64,000 bases of DNA from Emydura subglobosa (Eukaryota; Chordata; Testudines; Chelidae): assembly GCA_007922225.1 (NCBI GenBank), contig ML679958.1:51416838-51480837 (forward strand). The letters run 5' to 3'. The translations under genes were made by a program, and so were the position numbers. The notes under the pieces were generated by a model, which saw only the letters and a program-made list of their open reading frames with translations, had not been told where the DNA came from and made no database searches. Below are positions 45,796 to 55,603 of the stretch, piece by piece; the first letter of the stretch is position 1, and each line of letters opens with the position of its first letter.

Positions 45796-45959
45796 AAGAC
45801 AGGGTATTGGGCTAGATGGACCATTGGTCTGAACCCGTATGGCCATTCTTATGTACCATACCATGCCACCCTTACTTCTGTATAATGTCTGACCTATGCA
45901 CTGGGAGAGGTGGTTACGGAGGGGCCAAGGTAAATTATGGGGTGGCTATAGCCTCTATA

Positions 45960-45993
45960 ACCCCTCCCCCCCCACCCACCCACCCACACACAC
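45960..45993. repeat. C-rich microsatellite, (CCCA)n then CA
   Basis: 'cccctccccccccccaccc' followed by 'acccacccacacacacc'. Confidence 0.9.
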
Positions 45994-47205
45994 CACCTCT
46001 TTACTGCATTTAAAAATGGGGGCTATTGGAATTAGATTCAATTTCAAACAAAATCTCAAAATCTGCAATCACAATAAGTATATTAAGATGGTTATAAAAC
46101 AGCTGTAAGTAGTCAAGTAACATAACTTGCACCAGTTTGAGTGCATATTCAGTGGCTGTGCACAATGAATAACATTCATGCCTGTGCAAAGGGCCAGCAC
46201 AAAGCCTATGCACCACAAATTCTACTTAAGCCATATATCAAGTTATACTGGTGCAAAACTGGGGTGAAATCAGAGTTAGAGTTACAGTCTATAGAGATGG
46301 CTAAATCTGACCCCTCCCTCCTGTCCTAACCTCCACATTTGGCAGAGGGAGGGACTGAATTTGGAGATCCAGATGCAGAATGTTGTTTTGGGTCTGATGT
46401 TGAACAGAATTTCTGGGAGACTGTTTCCTTGGCTTTCAAAGCTCTTCTTTCAAAGCTTTTAGTGGGGTCAAATGGATTGTCTTCCTAGATATGCCCCTGC
46501 CCATGAAGTTTGATAGCAACTTCTCCTAGTCAATAGAAAACCATACACTCTACTTCCTGCTGCCATGTACAAGACCCATACATCCTTTCAAATATACAAG
46601 AATTTTTTTGTCCCTGAAGTGGCAGAAATAGGGAGGAAATGCATCTTTTCATTGCCTATCACCCCCAGAAGTTTCTATGACCGGTGGCACTTACTGGACA
46701 GTTCCCACTTCTACATGTCCAGTGTAGAGAAAGCAGATATCTAGCATTCCCTTAAGTGCCTTGGGGGATGGGTTCCCTCCCTCATGCTATCCAGAGTGAT
46801 TAAGGTGGGGCAAGCAAGCCTGTAAAGAGGGAGTGCTGATGTCAAGAATGTGAGGGTTAATTGGAATGGACAATGAGTGATTGGTCTGGAATGGATGGAA
46901 AGGAGAGTACCAAGACAGTTACTTCTGCGGCCTGGGCAGGAAGGAAGGAGCATGCAAGACTTGAGGAAGGGAGGCAGGAAAATTGATGCTAGGCTTGAAT
47001 GGGAGGGAGATTTCTGTAAGGGATATAGGTCTGTCATATGTCCTCAGATGAAGCTCTTGAGGGGTGGCTTGCTACCAGACCTCCCCTTGGAAGACTCTAC
47101 CAGTTAGGAAATATAGCTTCTTCAGGTATGTGATCTCTTTATCTATTATCAATTATTTGCCAACCTTGAGAGTTACCTAATCATCCATTAAAGAGGGCAT
47201 GTCCT
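45994..47205. other. Unassigned intergenic sequence
   Basis: No gene or repeat could be supported. A purine-rich stretch at 46860-47000 opens frames on both strands but shows no domain. Confidence 0.5.
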
Positions 47206-47415
47206 TCAGTTTTTTCCCCTCATTCTTAAGAAGCTCATACAGTTAATGAGCTTGTCAACAGCATTTGTTATTTTCTGGCTAGTTGCACTAGTAGCTTTCA
47301 GCCATGCTTTGGACATAGGTATCTGAGCTATCAAGGTGGCCTTGTCTATCATAATGAGTTCTGATTCAATATAGCCTTCAAATGACATAGTCCCAAAGAT
47401 TTTCTTGGCATTGGC
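47206..47415 (-). other. Coding-like minus-strand fragment, unidentified
   Basis: The minus-strand frame is open from about 47415 to 47206 (about 70 codons) with balanced composition and helical character ('SKAWLKATSATSQKITNAVD'). I do not recognise it. It may be a piece of a retroelement gag, possibly DIRS-like, but no second motif supports that. Confidence 0.25.
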
Positions 47416-47441
47416 TTCATCAGTTTATATAGGTGGCCAGC

Positions 47442-47470
47442 CAAACAAACAAACAAACAAACAAACAAAC
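47442..47470. repeat. (AAAC)7 microsatellite
   Basis: Seven AAAC units followed by a short poly-A-rich stretch. Confidence 0.95.
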
Positions 47471-47667
47471 CCAAAAAAAACCAGGCACACCCTTTCAATG
47501 TGTGAAGAACAACAAAATCAGCCCTCCTGGCTTGCTTAGTTTTAAGCCTGCTTGTGGCAAGTCAAATATTAAAAGGCCTGTCTTGTAAATATGAAACTCA
47601 CACATTTTCCTTTCCCCTGCCTGAGATCTTTCCCTTCATCTAAGAAAAACCAAACTAGCATAGGTTT

Positions 47668-47695
47668 GAAAGAAAGAAAGAAAGAAAAAGAAAGG
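47668..47695. repeat. (GAAA)n microsatellite
   Basis: About six GAAA units with one interruption. Confidence 0.95.
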
Positions 47696-48303
47696 CAGGC
47701 TTACTTACCCTATCTCCATCCAGGTCTCAGACTAGCTGTGGAAAAAGTAGAGCTTTTATACTCCCTATTGCAACCTACCCTTCCGGCTACCCACCGGATT
47801 GGCTGCCCACCTCTTCTGGTTCTGAGATGGGGTCTAGCTGGAGCTGCTAGGGGCCAGTTTAATCCTCCATCACTGAAAAGAGTTCCAACCCACCCAACAT
47901 GCAGAACGTGCATGCAGGTCCCCCCAAAAAAATCAGCATTCTAGAATACTCCCCATACTGTCTCTCAGAGACCACTTCTTCTACTCAGTTACTGCAGTTC
48001 TTATCCCACAGATATAGCTTGAGGAAAATCCTGGAAAGGAGTAGTGGTGACCCTGTGGGGTTCCCTCAGTAGCCTTAAAGAGAGAGTACACGACATTAAA
48101 CTGATATTCTAAATTCATAATAATTCCAGTAACATGCCCTTCTAATTTTTTGTAATTTCTATTTTCTAGCAAATTTATAAATACATTACAGGAAGCAGAC
48201 AGCAGAAAAATGAGCATCTGGCTATCAGAATGTTTTCTAGAAGGTCTTGACAACCACTTTTTAACAAACTGTTTGAATATGAGGCTTCTTAATTACATCA
48301 ATC
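47696..48303. other. Unassigned sequence
   Basis: A GC-richer block at 47720-47910 is open on both strands and includes a TATA-like 'cttttatactcc' (47753). It may be an LTR fragment, but no ends were found. The rest is AT-rich. Confidence 0.4.
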
Positions 48304-48500
48304 TGTAACCTTTCTGGCAGGTAGAGTCAGCAACAACAAGGGCTTCAATATCTAGGGGTTCCTCTTAACAATACAAAACAGAACCAGCTCATGCCCCCAC
48401 CCAGTACTCTAGGAAAATTAAATACCACCACCAGGAGCCTCTAAGTGGCAATACTTTCCTACTTGCAAGCACTGAGTCTGTGTGATACCAAGATTTTTAA
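48304..48500 (-). repeat. LTR family 1 copy B, truncated
   Basis: Begins TGTAACCTTTCTGG and follows the first 190 bp of the LTR at 3380 ('agagtcagcaacaacaaggg', 'tatctaggggttc'). It then loses similarity. Confidence 0.7.
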
Positions 48501-48639
48501 GTTGCTTTAATTCATATCAAATGCTCAGCACCAGAAACAGCATGTGATTATACAGCTATAGAGCTGGAAAATGCAGGCAGAGAAGGAGGAAAACTGGCGA
48601 AGATTTTTTTCTGCTTTAATCAGGGGAATAAAAGTGGTG

Positions 48640-49382
48640 ATGGTATTATAACGATTAGCCATGAATAATAATATAGTTAGTATTAAGTTTAAGGATTCTG
48701 ATAAATAGTAATTAATGACAGTTTAGATTAAATTCTAAGTAGAAATCAAAATGGTGGCTAATGATGTCATCAGGTAGAGAGGGAGTAGAAAGCAAAATAG
48801 AGGCATTGAGAAGCTGACCAATAGTAAGAAGGCAGGATGGGGTTTATCTCACTCCTGATACCTGAAGGGAGGGGTCAGTAAGTGAGAGGGTGGAGCAGGA
48901 TGGAGTCAGGTTTGGAGTAAACAAGTGAAGCTCATTAGCATACCAGATGGCTGATTGGTTAAAGATTATATCAATAGGTAGGAGGAGCCGGGGGAGGTCT
49001 GAGCCTGATTGGCATAGTAGGCAACTGATTGGTTCAACATGAACTCACCCCTTGGTGGGAAGGAGAGGTTGATTGACATTGGGAAAGCAACTAATCAGCA
49101 AGGATCTCTAAAGGTCAGAAAAAATGAATATAAGGCAGAGAGCTGAGAGGCTTGGTGTGTGAGTGATTGTGAAGACAAAGACGATGACTTGGATCTTCTA
49201 AAACAAGTATAGTAAAAGCTATAGTAATAGCAGTCCAGAGCAGAAGGACCTTAGATGAAGCAGAAGGAAAGTTCTAGCAGGAGTAAGTAGGACTTGTATG
49301 AAAATGATTGTAAATAAAGCTGGATGCTTGCAGCTTGAGTGATCACCCCACCCCTTCTATGACTGCCTGATCAACTCTCATA
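48640..49382 (+). repeat. Probable LTR, unclassified
   Basis: Promoter-like order on the plus strand: several 'gattgg' inverted CCAAT boxes (48952-49072), 'gaatataagg' (49126) as TATA-like box and 'gtaaataaagc' (49310) as polyadenylation signal. No matching ends or duplication were found, so limits are approximate. Confidence 0.5.
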
Positions 49383-49457
49383 GAATGTTAAATAATTTAT
49401 AGAAGTAGTAATTGTAATATTGTTAAGAATACTACTGTAATGTTACTGTATATGTAC

Positions 49458-50018
49458 TGTGGCAAGGTGGACCTGTTTGGCCCTGTGGGTCTGCATATCC
49501 TTCGGCTATACCGGTGTGTGGCTGGGTGGGAGTGGGGGGCGGGGCCTGGTCCCGCCCTCTACCCCGGGCCCTGACCCAGGGACCCTCCAAGGAGTAGCCT
49601 CAAACAGCTTAGTCCATGGGTTACTACCTTCCCTGGGTCACATGTCCGTGGCCCCCCTGCTTGTAGTCCTTCTTCAGGCTTTTGGAGTCAGCGTCCCCCG
49701 GCCTTGCCTGGATGGGCTTCTCTTTAACTCCCATGGCTGGATGCTGTTGCAACACCCACCCTAGCTCCAAGCCTTGTAGCTGCTCTGCTCCGCTCCGCTC
49801 CTCCACTAGCTCCACGCCTTGTAGCAACTCTACTCCACTCTGCTTCACTCCGCCACTCAACTCCCTCCCAGCTGCTCTTGCCTGCCTGAAACAGAGGCTT
49901 TTAGCTGGCAAGCTCCTTATTAACCTGTGTTACCCAGGGAACAGGGATTTGGTAAGCCTGGGGTGATATATATGCCTTCTAGCATCCTCCTATTGCCATC
50001 AGAGCTGGCCCCATCACA
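49458..50018 (-). repeat. 3' LTR of gypsy element 2
   Basis: 561 bp, plus-strand ends TGTGGCAAGG and CCATCACA. It aligns along its length with the right LTR but lacks about 40-50 bp near 49910, where the right LTR has 'aattggtttcaggtgaccca' and more. Confidence 0.9.
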
Positions 50019-51338
50019 CATCCTTCCCCCCCGCTCAAACCCACCGGGTTGGGTAACTTGGCATGTCATACAGTGAACCTGGGACAGGCCATCGGCATTC
50101 CCGTGGTGATTGCCTGCCCAGTGTTGTATGGTGAACCGGAAAGGTTGGAGGGACAAGAACCACCTGGTCACCCGTGCATTTTTCTCCCTTTTCCGGTGCA
50201 TCTTCCGGTGATCAGTCACGAATGTAAAGTGGCACCCCAGCAGGTAGTAGCGAAGCGCTTCCATAGTCCACTTGACGCGAGGTACTCTCTTTCTACAATT
50301 GCATACCTCTGTTCCCTCGGGAGGAGTTTCTGGGTGTTCCTCATCTCCTGCCATCTGCAATAGGACCGCACCCAATCCCACCTCAGAGGCATCAGTCTGC
50401 AGGATGAATTCTTTTGTAAAGTCGGGGGCGAGGAGTATGGGGTCACTGCAGAGGGCCGTCCTTAAGTCTCTAAAGGCTTCTTCTGCCGCAGTGGTCCATC
50501 GTACCATGTCTGGGCCCCAGGCCTTTATCAGGTCCGTCAGGGAGCTGGCTCTGGAGGCGAAATGCGGGATGAATAACCAGTAGTACCCCACCACACCTAA
50601 AAACGCTTGGACCTGCTTCTTCTGGTTAGGCTGGGGCCAATTCTGGATAGCCTCCAGCTTGTTTAGTTGCGGTCTCACCACGCCCCTCCCTACGATGTAT
50701 CCGAGATATCTAGCCTCGGCTAGACCTATGGCACACTTGGTGGGATCTGTGGTGAGGCCGGCCTGTCTCAGGGTGTTCAATACCCCTTCTATCTTCCTCA
50801 TGTGGGTTTCCCAGTCTGGGGTGTGAATGACTATGTTGTCCAGATATGTGGCTGCATAGTCGGCATGGGGGCACAGTAGCTTATCCATTAGACGCTGGAA
50901 GGTAGCTGGGGCCCCATGTAGTCCAAAGGGGAGGACAGTATACTGGAACAACCTGTCTGGTGTAGAGAACACGGTTTTTTCCTTTGCCTCTTTGGCTAAA
51001 GGGACCTGCCAATATCCCTTGGTCAGATCAAGGGTAGTTAAGAACCAAGCCTTTCCCAATCGATCCACAAGCTCATCTATACGGGGCATGGGGTATGTGT
51101 CAAACTGCGAAACCACGTTTAGCTGGCGAAAGTCGTTGCAGAACCTCGTAGTGCCCTCAGGCTTAGGCACTAGCATGATTGGGCTAGACCACTGACTATG
51201 GGATTCTTCTATGATCCCCAGCTCCAACATTTTCCTGATCTCAGCCCTAATTTCCTCTCTCTTGGCCTCAGATATTCGGTAGGGCCTCATCGTAACCCTG
51301 GCTCCGGGGTTTGTGATAATGTGGTGAACAACCTCCAT
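49920..51338 (-). CDS. Reverse transcriptase-RNase H frame of gypsy element 2
   Basis: This 472-codon uninterrupted frame holds the whole RT and RNase H. In order: 'IIEESHSQWSSPIMLVPKPE' (about residues 42-61), 'TTLDLTKGYWQVPL' (about 101), 'FGLHGAPATFQRLMDKLL' (about 138), 'YAATYLDNIVIHT' (about 161), the thumb and 'FLGVVGYYWLFIPHFA' (about 245), RNase H 'FILQTDASEVGLGAVLLQ' (about 311) and 'FTIQHWAGNHHGNADGLS' (about 407). The active-site YLDD is YLDN, losing a metal-binding Asp. The frame runs into the 3' LTR and stops inside it. A single in-frame TGA at about 51342-51344 separates it from the integrase C-terminus. Confidence 0.92.
   Translation of the reverse strand: MEVVHHIITNPGARVTMRPYRISEAKREEIRAEIRKMLELGIIEESHSQWSSPIMLVPKPEGTTRFCNDFRQLNVVSQFDTYPMPRIDELVDRLGKAWFLTTLDLTKGYWQVPLAKEAKEKTVFSTPDRLFQYTVLPFGLHGAPATFQRLMDKLLCPHADYAATYLDNIVIHTPDWETHMRKIEGVLNTLRQAGLTTDPTKCAIGLAEARYLGYIVGRGVVRPQLNKLEAIQNWPQPNQKKQVQAFLGVVGYYWLFIPHFASRASSLTDLIKAWGPDMVRWTTAAEEAFRDLRTALCSDPILLAPDFTKEFILQTDASEVGLGAVLLQMAGDEEHPETPPEGTEVCNCRKRVPRVKWTMEALRYYLLGCHFTFVTDHRKMHRKREKNARVTRWFLSLQPFRFTIQHWAGNHHGNADGLSQVHCMTCQVTQPGGFERGGRMCDGASSDGNRRMLEGIYITPGLPNPCSLGNTG
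50019..50041 (-). promoter_or_regulatory. Polypurine tract of gypsy element 2
   Basis: On the minus strand 'gagcggggggaaggatg' immediately precedes the TGTGATGG start of the 3' LTR. Confidence 0.75.
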
Positions 51339-51341
51339 TGT

Positions 51342-52480
51342 TCATCCTGGCCTAGTTGTAAAGACATCCCAGTTTTGGGCTACCATTTCGGACGTCTCAG
51401 CCTTCTGGTTTGGTGTTAGGTCTGGGGATATCTTCACTTGTTCAAGGAGTTCTACGTCCTGGGTTAAGACCACACATACTTCCCGGGCCTTCCAGGGCTT
51501 TAATAAGTTGATGTGATAGATCTGTTCTTGCTTGCGACGCCCTGGTTGCCGTACCTTATAGTTGGTCTCCCACACGGGCTCGACCACTTCGTAGGGCCCC
51601 TGCCACTGGGACAACAGCTTGCTTTCAGCGGTGGGGACTAGTACCATTACCTGGTCCGCTGGATGAAATTGTCGCACTGTGGCTTGATGGTTATAGTGGA
51701 CCTGCTGGGCCCACTGGGCTTTTTCCAAATGTTCCCATACAATGGGGGTGACTCGGGCTATCCGTTCTGGAGCACATGATCAATTATGTTCTTCCCTGGT
51801 GTGGGCTTCTCCTCCCAAATTTCCCTGGCTATGTCCAAGATGCTCTGGGGGTGATGTCTGTATAGTAGTTCAAAGGGGGAGAACCCCGTGGAGGCCTGGG
51901 GAACCTCCCGGATGGCAAACATAAGGTATGGCAACAAGACATCCCAGTCCTTTCCATCTCGGCTTACCACCTTCTTTATCATGGCCTTGAGGGGCCTATT
52001 GAACCTTTCTACAAGGCCATCTGTCCTGAGGGTGGTAGACAGAAGTCCGTAGAGCTCACACATGTAGGAGAATGCACAAGCCCTTCATCAGTTTTGACAT
52101 GAATGGGGTTCCTTGGTCTGTTAATATTTCCTTGGGTAGCCCCACCCGGGCGAAAATCTTCACTAGTTCAGTTGCGATTACCTTAGAAGTGGTATTCCGC
52201 AAGGGGATAGCTTCTGGGTACTGGTGGTGTAGTTGAGGAAGATGAGTATGTTTTGGTGTCCTCGAGTCGTTTTCTCCAAAGGACCCACTAGATCCATGGC
52301 AATCCATTCAAATGGGATTTCAGTGATGGGGAAAGGCACTAAAGGGGCCCTTAAGTGAGGCTGGGGGCTGTGTAGCTGGCATTCGGGGCAGGTGGCACAG
52401 AAGCGCCGAACTCCTCATGTATGCCCGGCCAAAAGAGACTCCTTAAGATTCAGGCCAGGGTTTTTTCTACCCCCAAGTGC
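51342..52480 (-). pseudogene. Integrase of gypsy element 2, upstream of RT
   Basis: Three frames together give the integrase. A Cys pair of the zinc finger ('CPECQ') and 'WIAMDLVGPL' (first catalytic Asp) lie around 52390-52290, 'EILTDQGTPFMS' (second Asp) at about 52110, and 'DGLVERFNRPLKAMI' (Glu) at about 52000. Next come 'EVPQASTGFSPFELLYRHHP' and the C-terminal 'SKLLSQWQGPYEVVEPV' with 'QIYHINLLKPW' (51630-51490). Its end joins the start of the RT in the same frame. Frameshifts near 52180 and 51750 disable it, though all three catalytic residues can still be read. Confidence 0.88.
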
Positions 52481-53180
52481 CCTCAAAAGAGATGGCTGTG
52501 GGCCAAGCGCAGCACAGCTCTTTGGTGATTCTGGGGCACCAGGAGATGGAGCATCTTCTCTCTGTTCATCTCAATAGCCCGATACAGCAGATTCCCCCTT
52601 TATCACAAAATACGGCCCTGGACTCCAAGTTTTCCCCTCCACAGGCACTCCATCTATCTCTGCCATGTCTCTTCTGGCATTGACATATCTTGGGTCTTCG
52701 GCCTGGTCTCGGTCGAAGCTTTCTCATGCCGATCTGGGCAGTCCAAGCTCCAAGGGAACCATTTCCACCTCTGCTTCTGGTTCAGTGCAATTTGGTTCGG
52801 GGTCTGTTTTGGGCCCTTCCTCTCTCAGGGCAGCTTCTCTAGCTGTGGCCAAGATCTGCCTGCCTACTATGGCTGGCTTTGAACCCGAGCCAAGATCCTG
52901 GTACCCACGCTGTAGCTGCCCTCCTTTCGGCCCTTCCCTGGGGCTGGGAATAGATCCTGGGCAATCTCGGAGAACACCGGGGGGGTGGCCATCTGGGGAG
53001 GCTAATCCATTAGCTTCAAGATCCTCCCCTTCCCCCGACCCCTTCAGGGAAAGTAGGGTTCCAAACCCTGGGAAGTCTCTTCCTATGAGTACTGGACATG
53101 GAAGCCTAGGGACCACTGCTGCCGTCACCCTGGTGACATCTCCCGGAACTTCAATATCCACTGGGACAGTTGGATAGTAA
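52481..53180 (-). pseudogene. Protease-integrase spacer region of gypsy element 2
   Basis: A 146-codon frame at 53161-52724 starts with 'VTAAVVPRLPCPVLIGRDFP', which fits the end of a gypsy protease ('xxCPxLIGRD'). It is followed by a long acidic, Gly/Pro-rich spacer without a known domain, then the upstream part of integrase to 52481. Such a variable spacer between protease and integrase is plausible for this group, but I know no function for it. Confidence 0.65.
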
Positions 53181-53570
53181 CTAACAGCCCCATGGACACA
53201 AGTTACCCTGTGCGCTAGTCTGTGTCAATTGGCTGCGCTTTACAAATTTCCCAGAAATTAGTGTAATGGCGCTCCCGGAGTCCACCAGTGCAAGGGTCTT
53301 GACTCCATTTAGCTTCACAGGCCTCGTGTACCTATGTGGGGTTAGGGCGATCCCCACAAGGTGGATTAGGCTGCAGGAGTCTGCCCAGGTCCCCAGGTTA
53401 CATTGCATGAGTTCCTCCACATTGGGCCATTGGGCAGCTATGTGTCCCCACACCCAGCATGTACAACATCGGTATGAGGCCTTAGGCACCCCTTTATCCT
53501 TTGGGCTAAAGGGTCTGACCCTGTACTCCCCGTCCTTGTCACTCCATCCTTTGGTGGCCTCCAGTGGGTT
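53181..53570 (-). pseudogene. Zinc knuckle and protease of gypsy element 2
   Basis: The 103-codon frame begins 'YRCCTCWVWGHIAAQWPN', a CCHC knuckle in which the last Cys is now Trp. About 50 residues later 'VKTLALVDSGSAITLISG' carries the aspartic protease DSG loop. The knuckle marks the end of gag, and the two are fused in one frame as in other elements of this kind. A frameshift follows near 53200. Confidence 0.8.
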
Positions 53571-54394
53571 CTACGTTTCCCTCATCTTCTGCCTGGTCTT
53601 CCCTGGGTTCTCGGGTGTCTGGATCCCAGGAACTGGGGTAGGCCTTTTGACCTGGGGCAAGTCCTCTCTGGCAGGTCGGGTAAGACCCCTGGCCATTACC
53701 CATCTCTCTACTTGGGCAATTAGTTCGTCGTAGGAAGACGGGTCATTCTGGCCAACCCAAGCGCGGAGGTCTGGCAGTAGCCCCCTCATGGACAGGTAAA
53801 TAATGAGAATCTCAAGGACCTTCTCTGGCCGGTGGATCTCCAGCCACTTCTGTGCAAGATGGGCGAGATCGAATAGCTATGACCATGGAGCCTTGCCCTC
53901 TTGGTACCTCCAGTCATGGTATCTCTGGGCCCGCACAGCTGTTGTTACTCCTGCCCAAGCCAGGATCTCTGTTTTTAACTGGTGGTAGTCTGCTGAAGCT
54001 ACCTCAGGTAGGTCATAATAGGCCTTTTGGGCTTCTCTATACAAAAAGGGGACAAGAATACCAGCCCACTGAGCCTGGGGCCAAGCCTCACGTGTGGCAA
54101 CCCTCTCAAAGGTGAGGAGGTACGCCTCCACATCATTCTCCGCAGTCATCTTCTGAAAATAGCTAGTGGCCCGTAGTGTTCGCATCCCATATGGCCCAGG
54201 AGTGTGAGAGGTCAGGGTCTTCAGGTGGGCCACCACTTATCACAAGAGGGCTCTGTCCTGGTTGCCCTGGCTGATCAGCAACTGGTTGGTCTCTTGCTGG
54301 AGCCGCATTGATTCCTGCTGGGTGGCTATCTGAGCCCTGGTGGCTTCTTGCTGGGCCTAGTGGCTTGTGTGAGTGCCTTGACTATGTCCTCCAT
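53571..54394 (-). pseudogene. Gag of gypsy element 2, SCAN-related
   Basis: A start codon at 54394-54392 follows the primer site by about 50 bp and a purine-rich leader. Its frame ('MEDIVKALTQA') is Gln/Thr-rich and soon breaks. The main body is the 120-codon frame 54236-53877, with '[20 protein letters not shown]', '[20 protein letters not shown]' and '[14 protein letters not shown]', the capsid pattern related to SCAN domains. A further piece at 53789-53571 ('MRGLLPDLRAWVGQNDPSSY') fits the second half of that domain. Frameshifts separate the three parts. Confidence 0.82.
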
Positions 54395-54445
54395 TATGGC
54401 AAGGTTTTTTTTTTTTCCTCCTCTCTCTCTAGCCGCTGCGCACAA

Positions 54446-54463
54446 ATCCCACTGCTGACACCA
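54446..54463 (-). promoter_or_regulatory. Primer-binding site of gypsy element 2, tRNA-Leu
   Basis: The plus strand 'atcccactgctgacacca' equals the 3' end of vertebrate tRNA-Leu (atcccactcctgacacca as I recall it) with one mismatch. Two bases separate it from the LTR edge at 54466. Confidence 0.85.
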
Positions 54464-54465
54464 GT

Positions 54466-55064
54466 TGTGGTGAGGTGGGCCTGTTTGGCCCCGTGGGTCT
54501 GTGCTCCCTTCAGCTACGTCAGTGTGTGGCTGGGTGGGAGTAGGGGGGGCCTGGTCCCACCCTCTACCCTGGGCCCCGACCCAGGGACCCTCCGAGGAGT
54601 AGCCTCAAACAGCTTAGTACATGGGTTACTACCTTCCCTGGGTCGCCTGTCTGTGGCCCCCCTGCTTGTAGTCCTTCTTCAGGCTTTTGGGGCCAGCATC
54701 CCCCGGCCTTGCCTGGACAGGCTTCCCCTTAACTTCCGTGGCTGGGTGCTGTCACAACACCCACCCTAGCTCCAAGCCTTGTAGCCACCCTGCTCCGTTC
54801 CACTCCTCCACTAGCTCAAAGCCTTGTAGCAGCTCTACTCCACTCTGCTCTGCCCCTCCACTCAACTCCCTCTCAGCTGCCCCTGCCTGCCTGAAACAGA
54901 GGCTTTTACCTGCTGTGGCAAGTTCCTTAATTGGTTTCAGGTGACCCAGTTAACCTGGAGAAACCCTGGCTGTGTTACCCAGGGAACAAGGATTTGGTAA
55001 ACCTGGGGCTGATATATATGCCTTCTAGCACCCTCCTATAGCCGTCAGAGCTGGCCCCGTCACA
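54466..55064 (-). repeat. 5' LTR of gypsy element 2
   Basis: 599 bp, plus-strand ends TGTGGTGAGG and CCCGTCACA. A TATA-like 'gatatatatgcc' (about 55011) near the U3 start is shared with the left LTR. Confidence 0.9.
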
Positions 55065-55068
55065 GTAC

Positions 55069-55600
55069 ATGATACTTGCCACATTGTAATAAACTCTGAA
55101 CATTGCAGTGTGCTAAGGATCCATACATATGTATGCAGGATTTCTTTGTTTTATGCTGTTACTTTGTATATATGTTATACCATGCTGCCATACTATACTG
55201 GGTTGTGACTGTAGTATTGCAATTTTATAATTCTTATACCATATAGTTTATAATATTCTGTACTGTACTATGTGCTTATTTCTGTGTTTTATGCTGACTT
55301 TCAATTTAAAATGTAATTGTATTATAATTACTAGTCAAATAGATATTTGTTTTCAAAGAATTTGCTGTTTGAGTGTCAGTCCTTTTGAGCGGAGGGCTGA
55401 CTCCCTGCTTTCTCGAGGGTAAACCGAGGTAGGCAGGCCTATGGAGTTTCTCAGTGATTGTAAACCAGGGAACCCCTGGTAAACCCTTGTAAATTCTCTA
55501 GGGCGGAACACAGTAATTACCCTAAAACTCTGGGAGCCACAGGGCCTTACACTGGCTGGGGTATACTGAAATACCATTCCCAGCCTTATTTCTATAAGGA
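55069..55600. other. AT-rich flank and possible LTR tail
   Basis: Directly after the gypsy insertion 'gtaataaactctg' (55086) and later 'gagtgtcagtccttttgagc' to 'ggcggaacaca' (55370-55512) have the look of an LTR R-U5 region. The element they belong to may be the one at 48640, now split by gypsy element 2. This could not be shown. Confidence 0.35.
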
Positions 55601-55603
55601 GGT

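Larger units (their letters stand above)
42690..45860 (+). mobile_element. CR1 LINE with ORF1 and ORF2 remnants, 3' half deleted
   Basis: Unlike the other CR1 copies this one keeps the 5' part: ORF1 text from about 42690, an esterase domain at 43070-43560, endonuclease at about 44040-44465 and reverse transcriptase at 44946-45598. After 45735 the text jumps to the CR1 tail ('gggctagatggaccattggtc' and 'tatggccattcttatgt', 45808-45855), so the rest of ORF2 is deleted. Many stops and frameshifts show it is old. Confidence 0.85.
49458..55064 (-). mobile_element. Gmr1-like Ty3/gypsy retrotransposon, element 2 (5.6 kb)
   Basis: LTRs at 49458-50018 and 54466-55064 enclose gag, protease, integrase, reverse transcriptase and RNase H in that order on the minus strand. 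A 4-bp duplication GTAC flanks the whole (49454-49457 and 55065-55068). A tRNA-Leu primer site and a purine tract adjoin the LTRs. It is better preserved than element 1: one frame of 472 codons covers all of RT and RNase H. The integrase-before-RT order puts it in the Gmr1 group. Confidence 0.93.

Noticed and set aside
52665..53177. 170-codon plus-strand frame in gypsy element 2
   Set aside because: It is antisense to the protease-integrase spacer of the element and is low-complexity Ser/Pro-rich.
54442..54463. Sequence identical in style to the 3' end of a tRNA-Leu gene
   Set aside because: Only the last 18-20 bases match, there is no cloverleaf or A/B box, and it touches an LTR edge. It is a primer-binding site.
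48640..55512. One large LTR element split by gypsy element 2
   Set aside because: Promoter-like and U5-like pieces lie on both sides, but no matching ends or target duplication could be found, so the link was not asserted as a feature.
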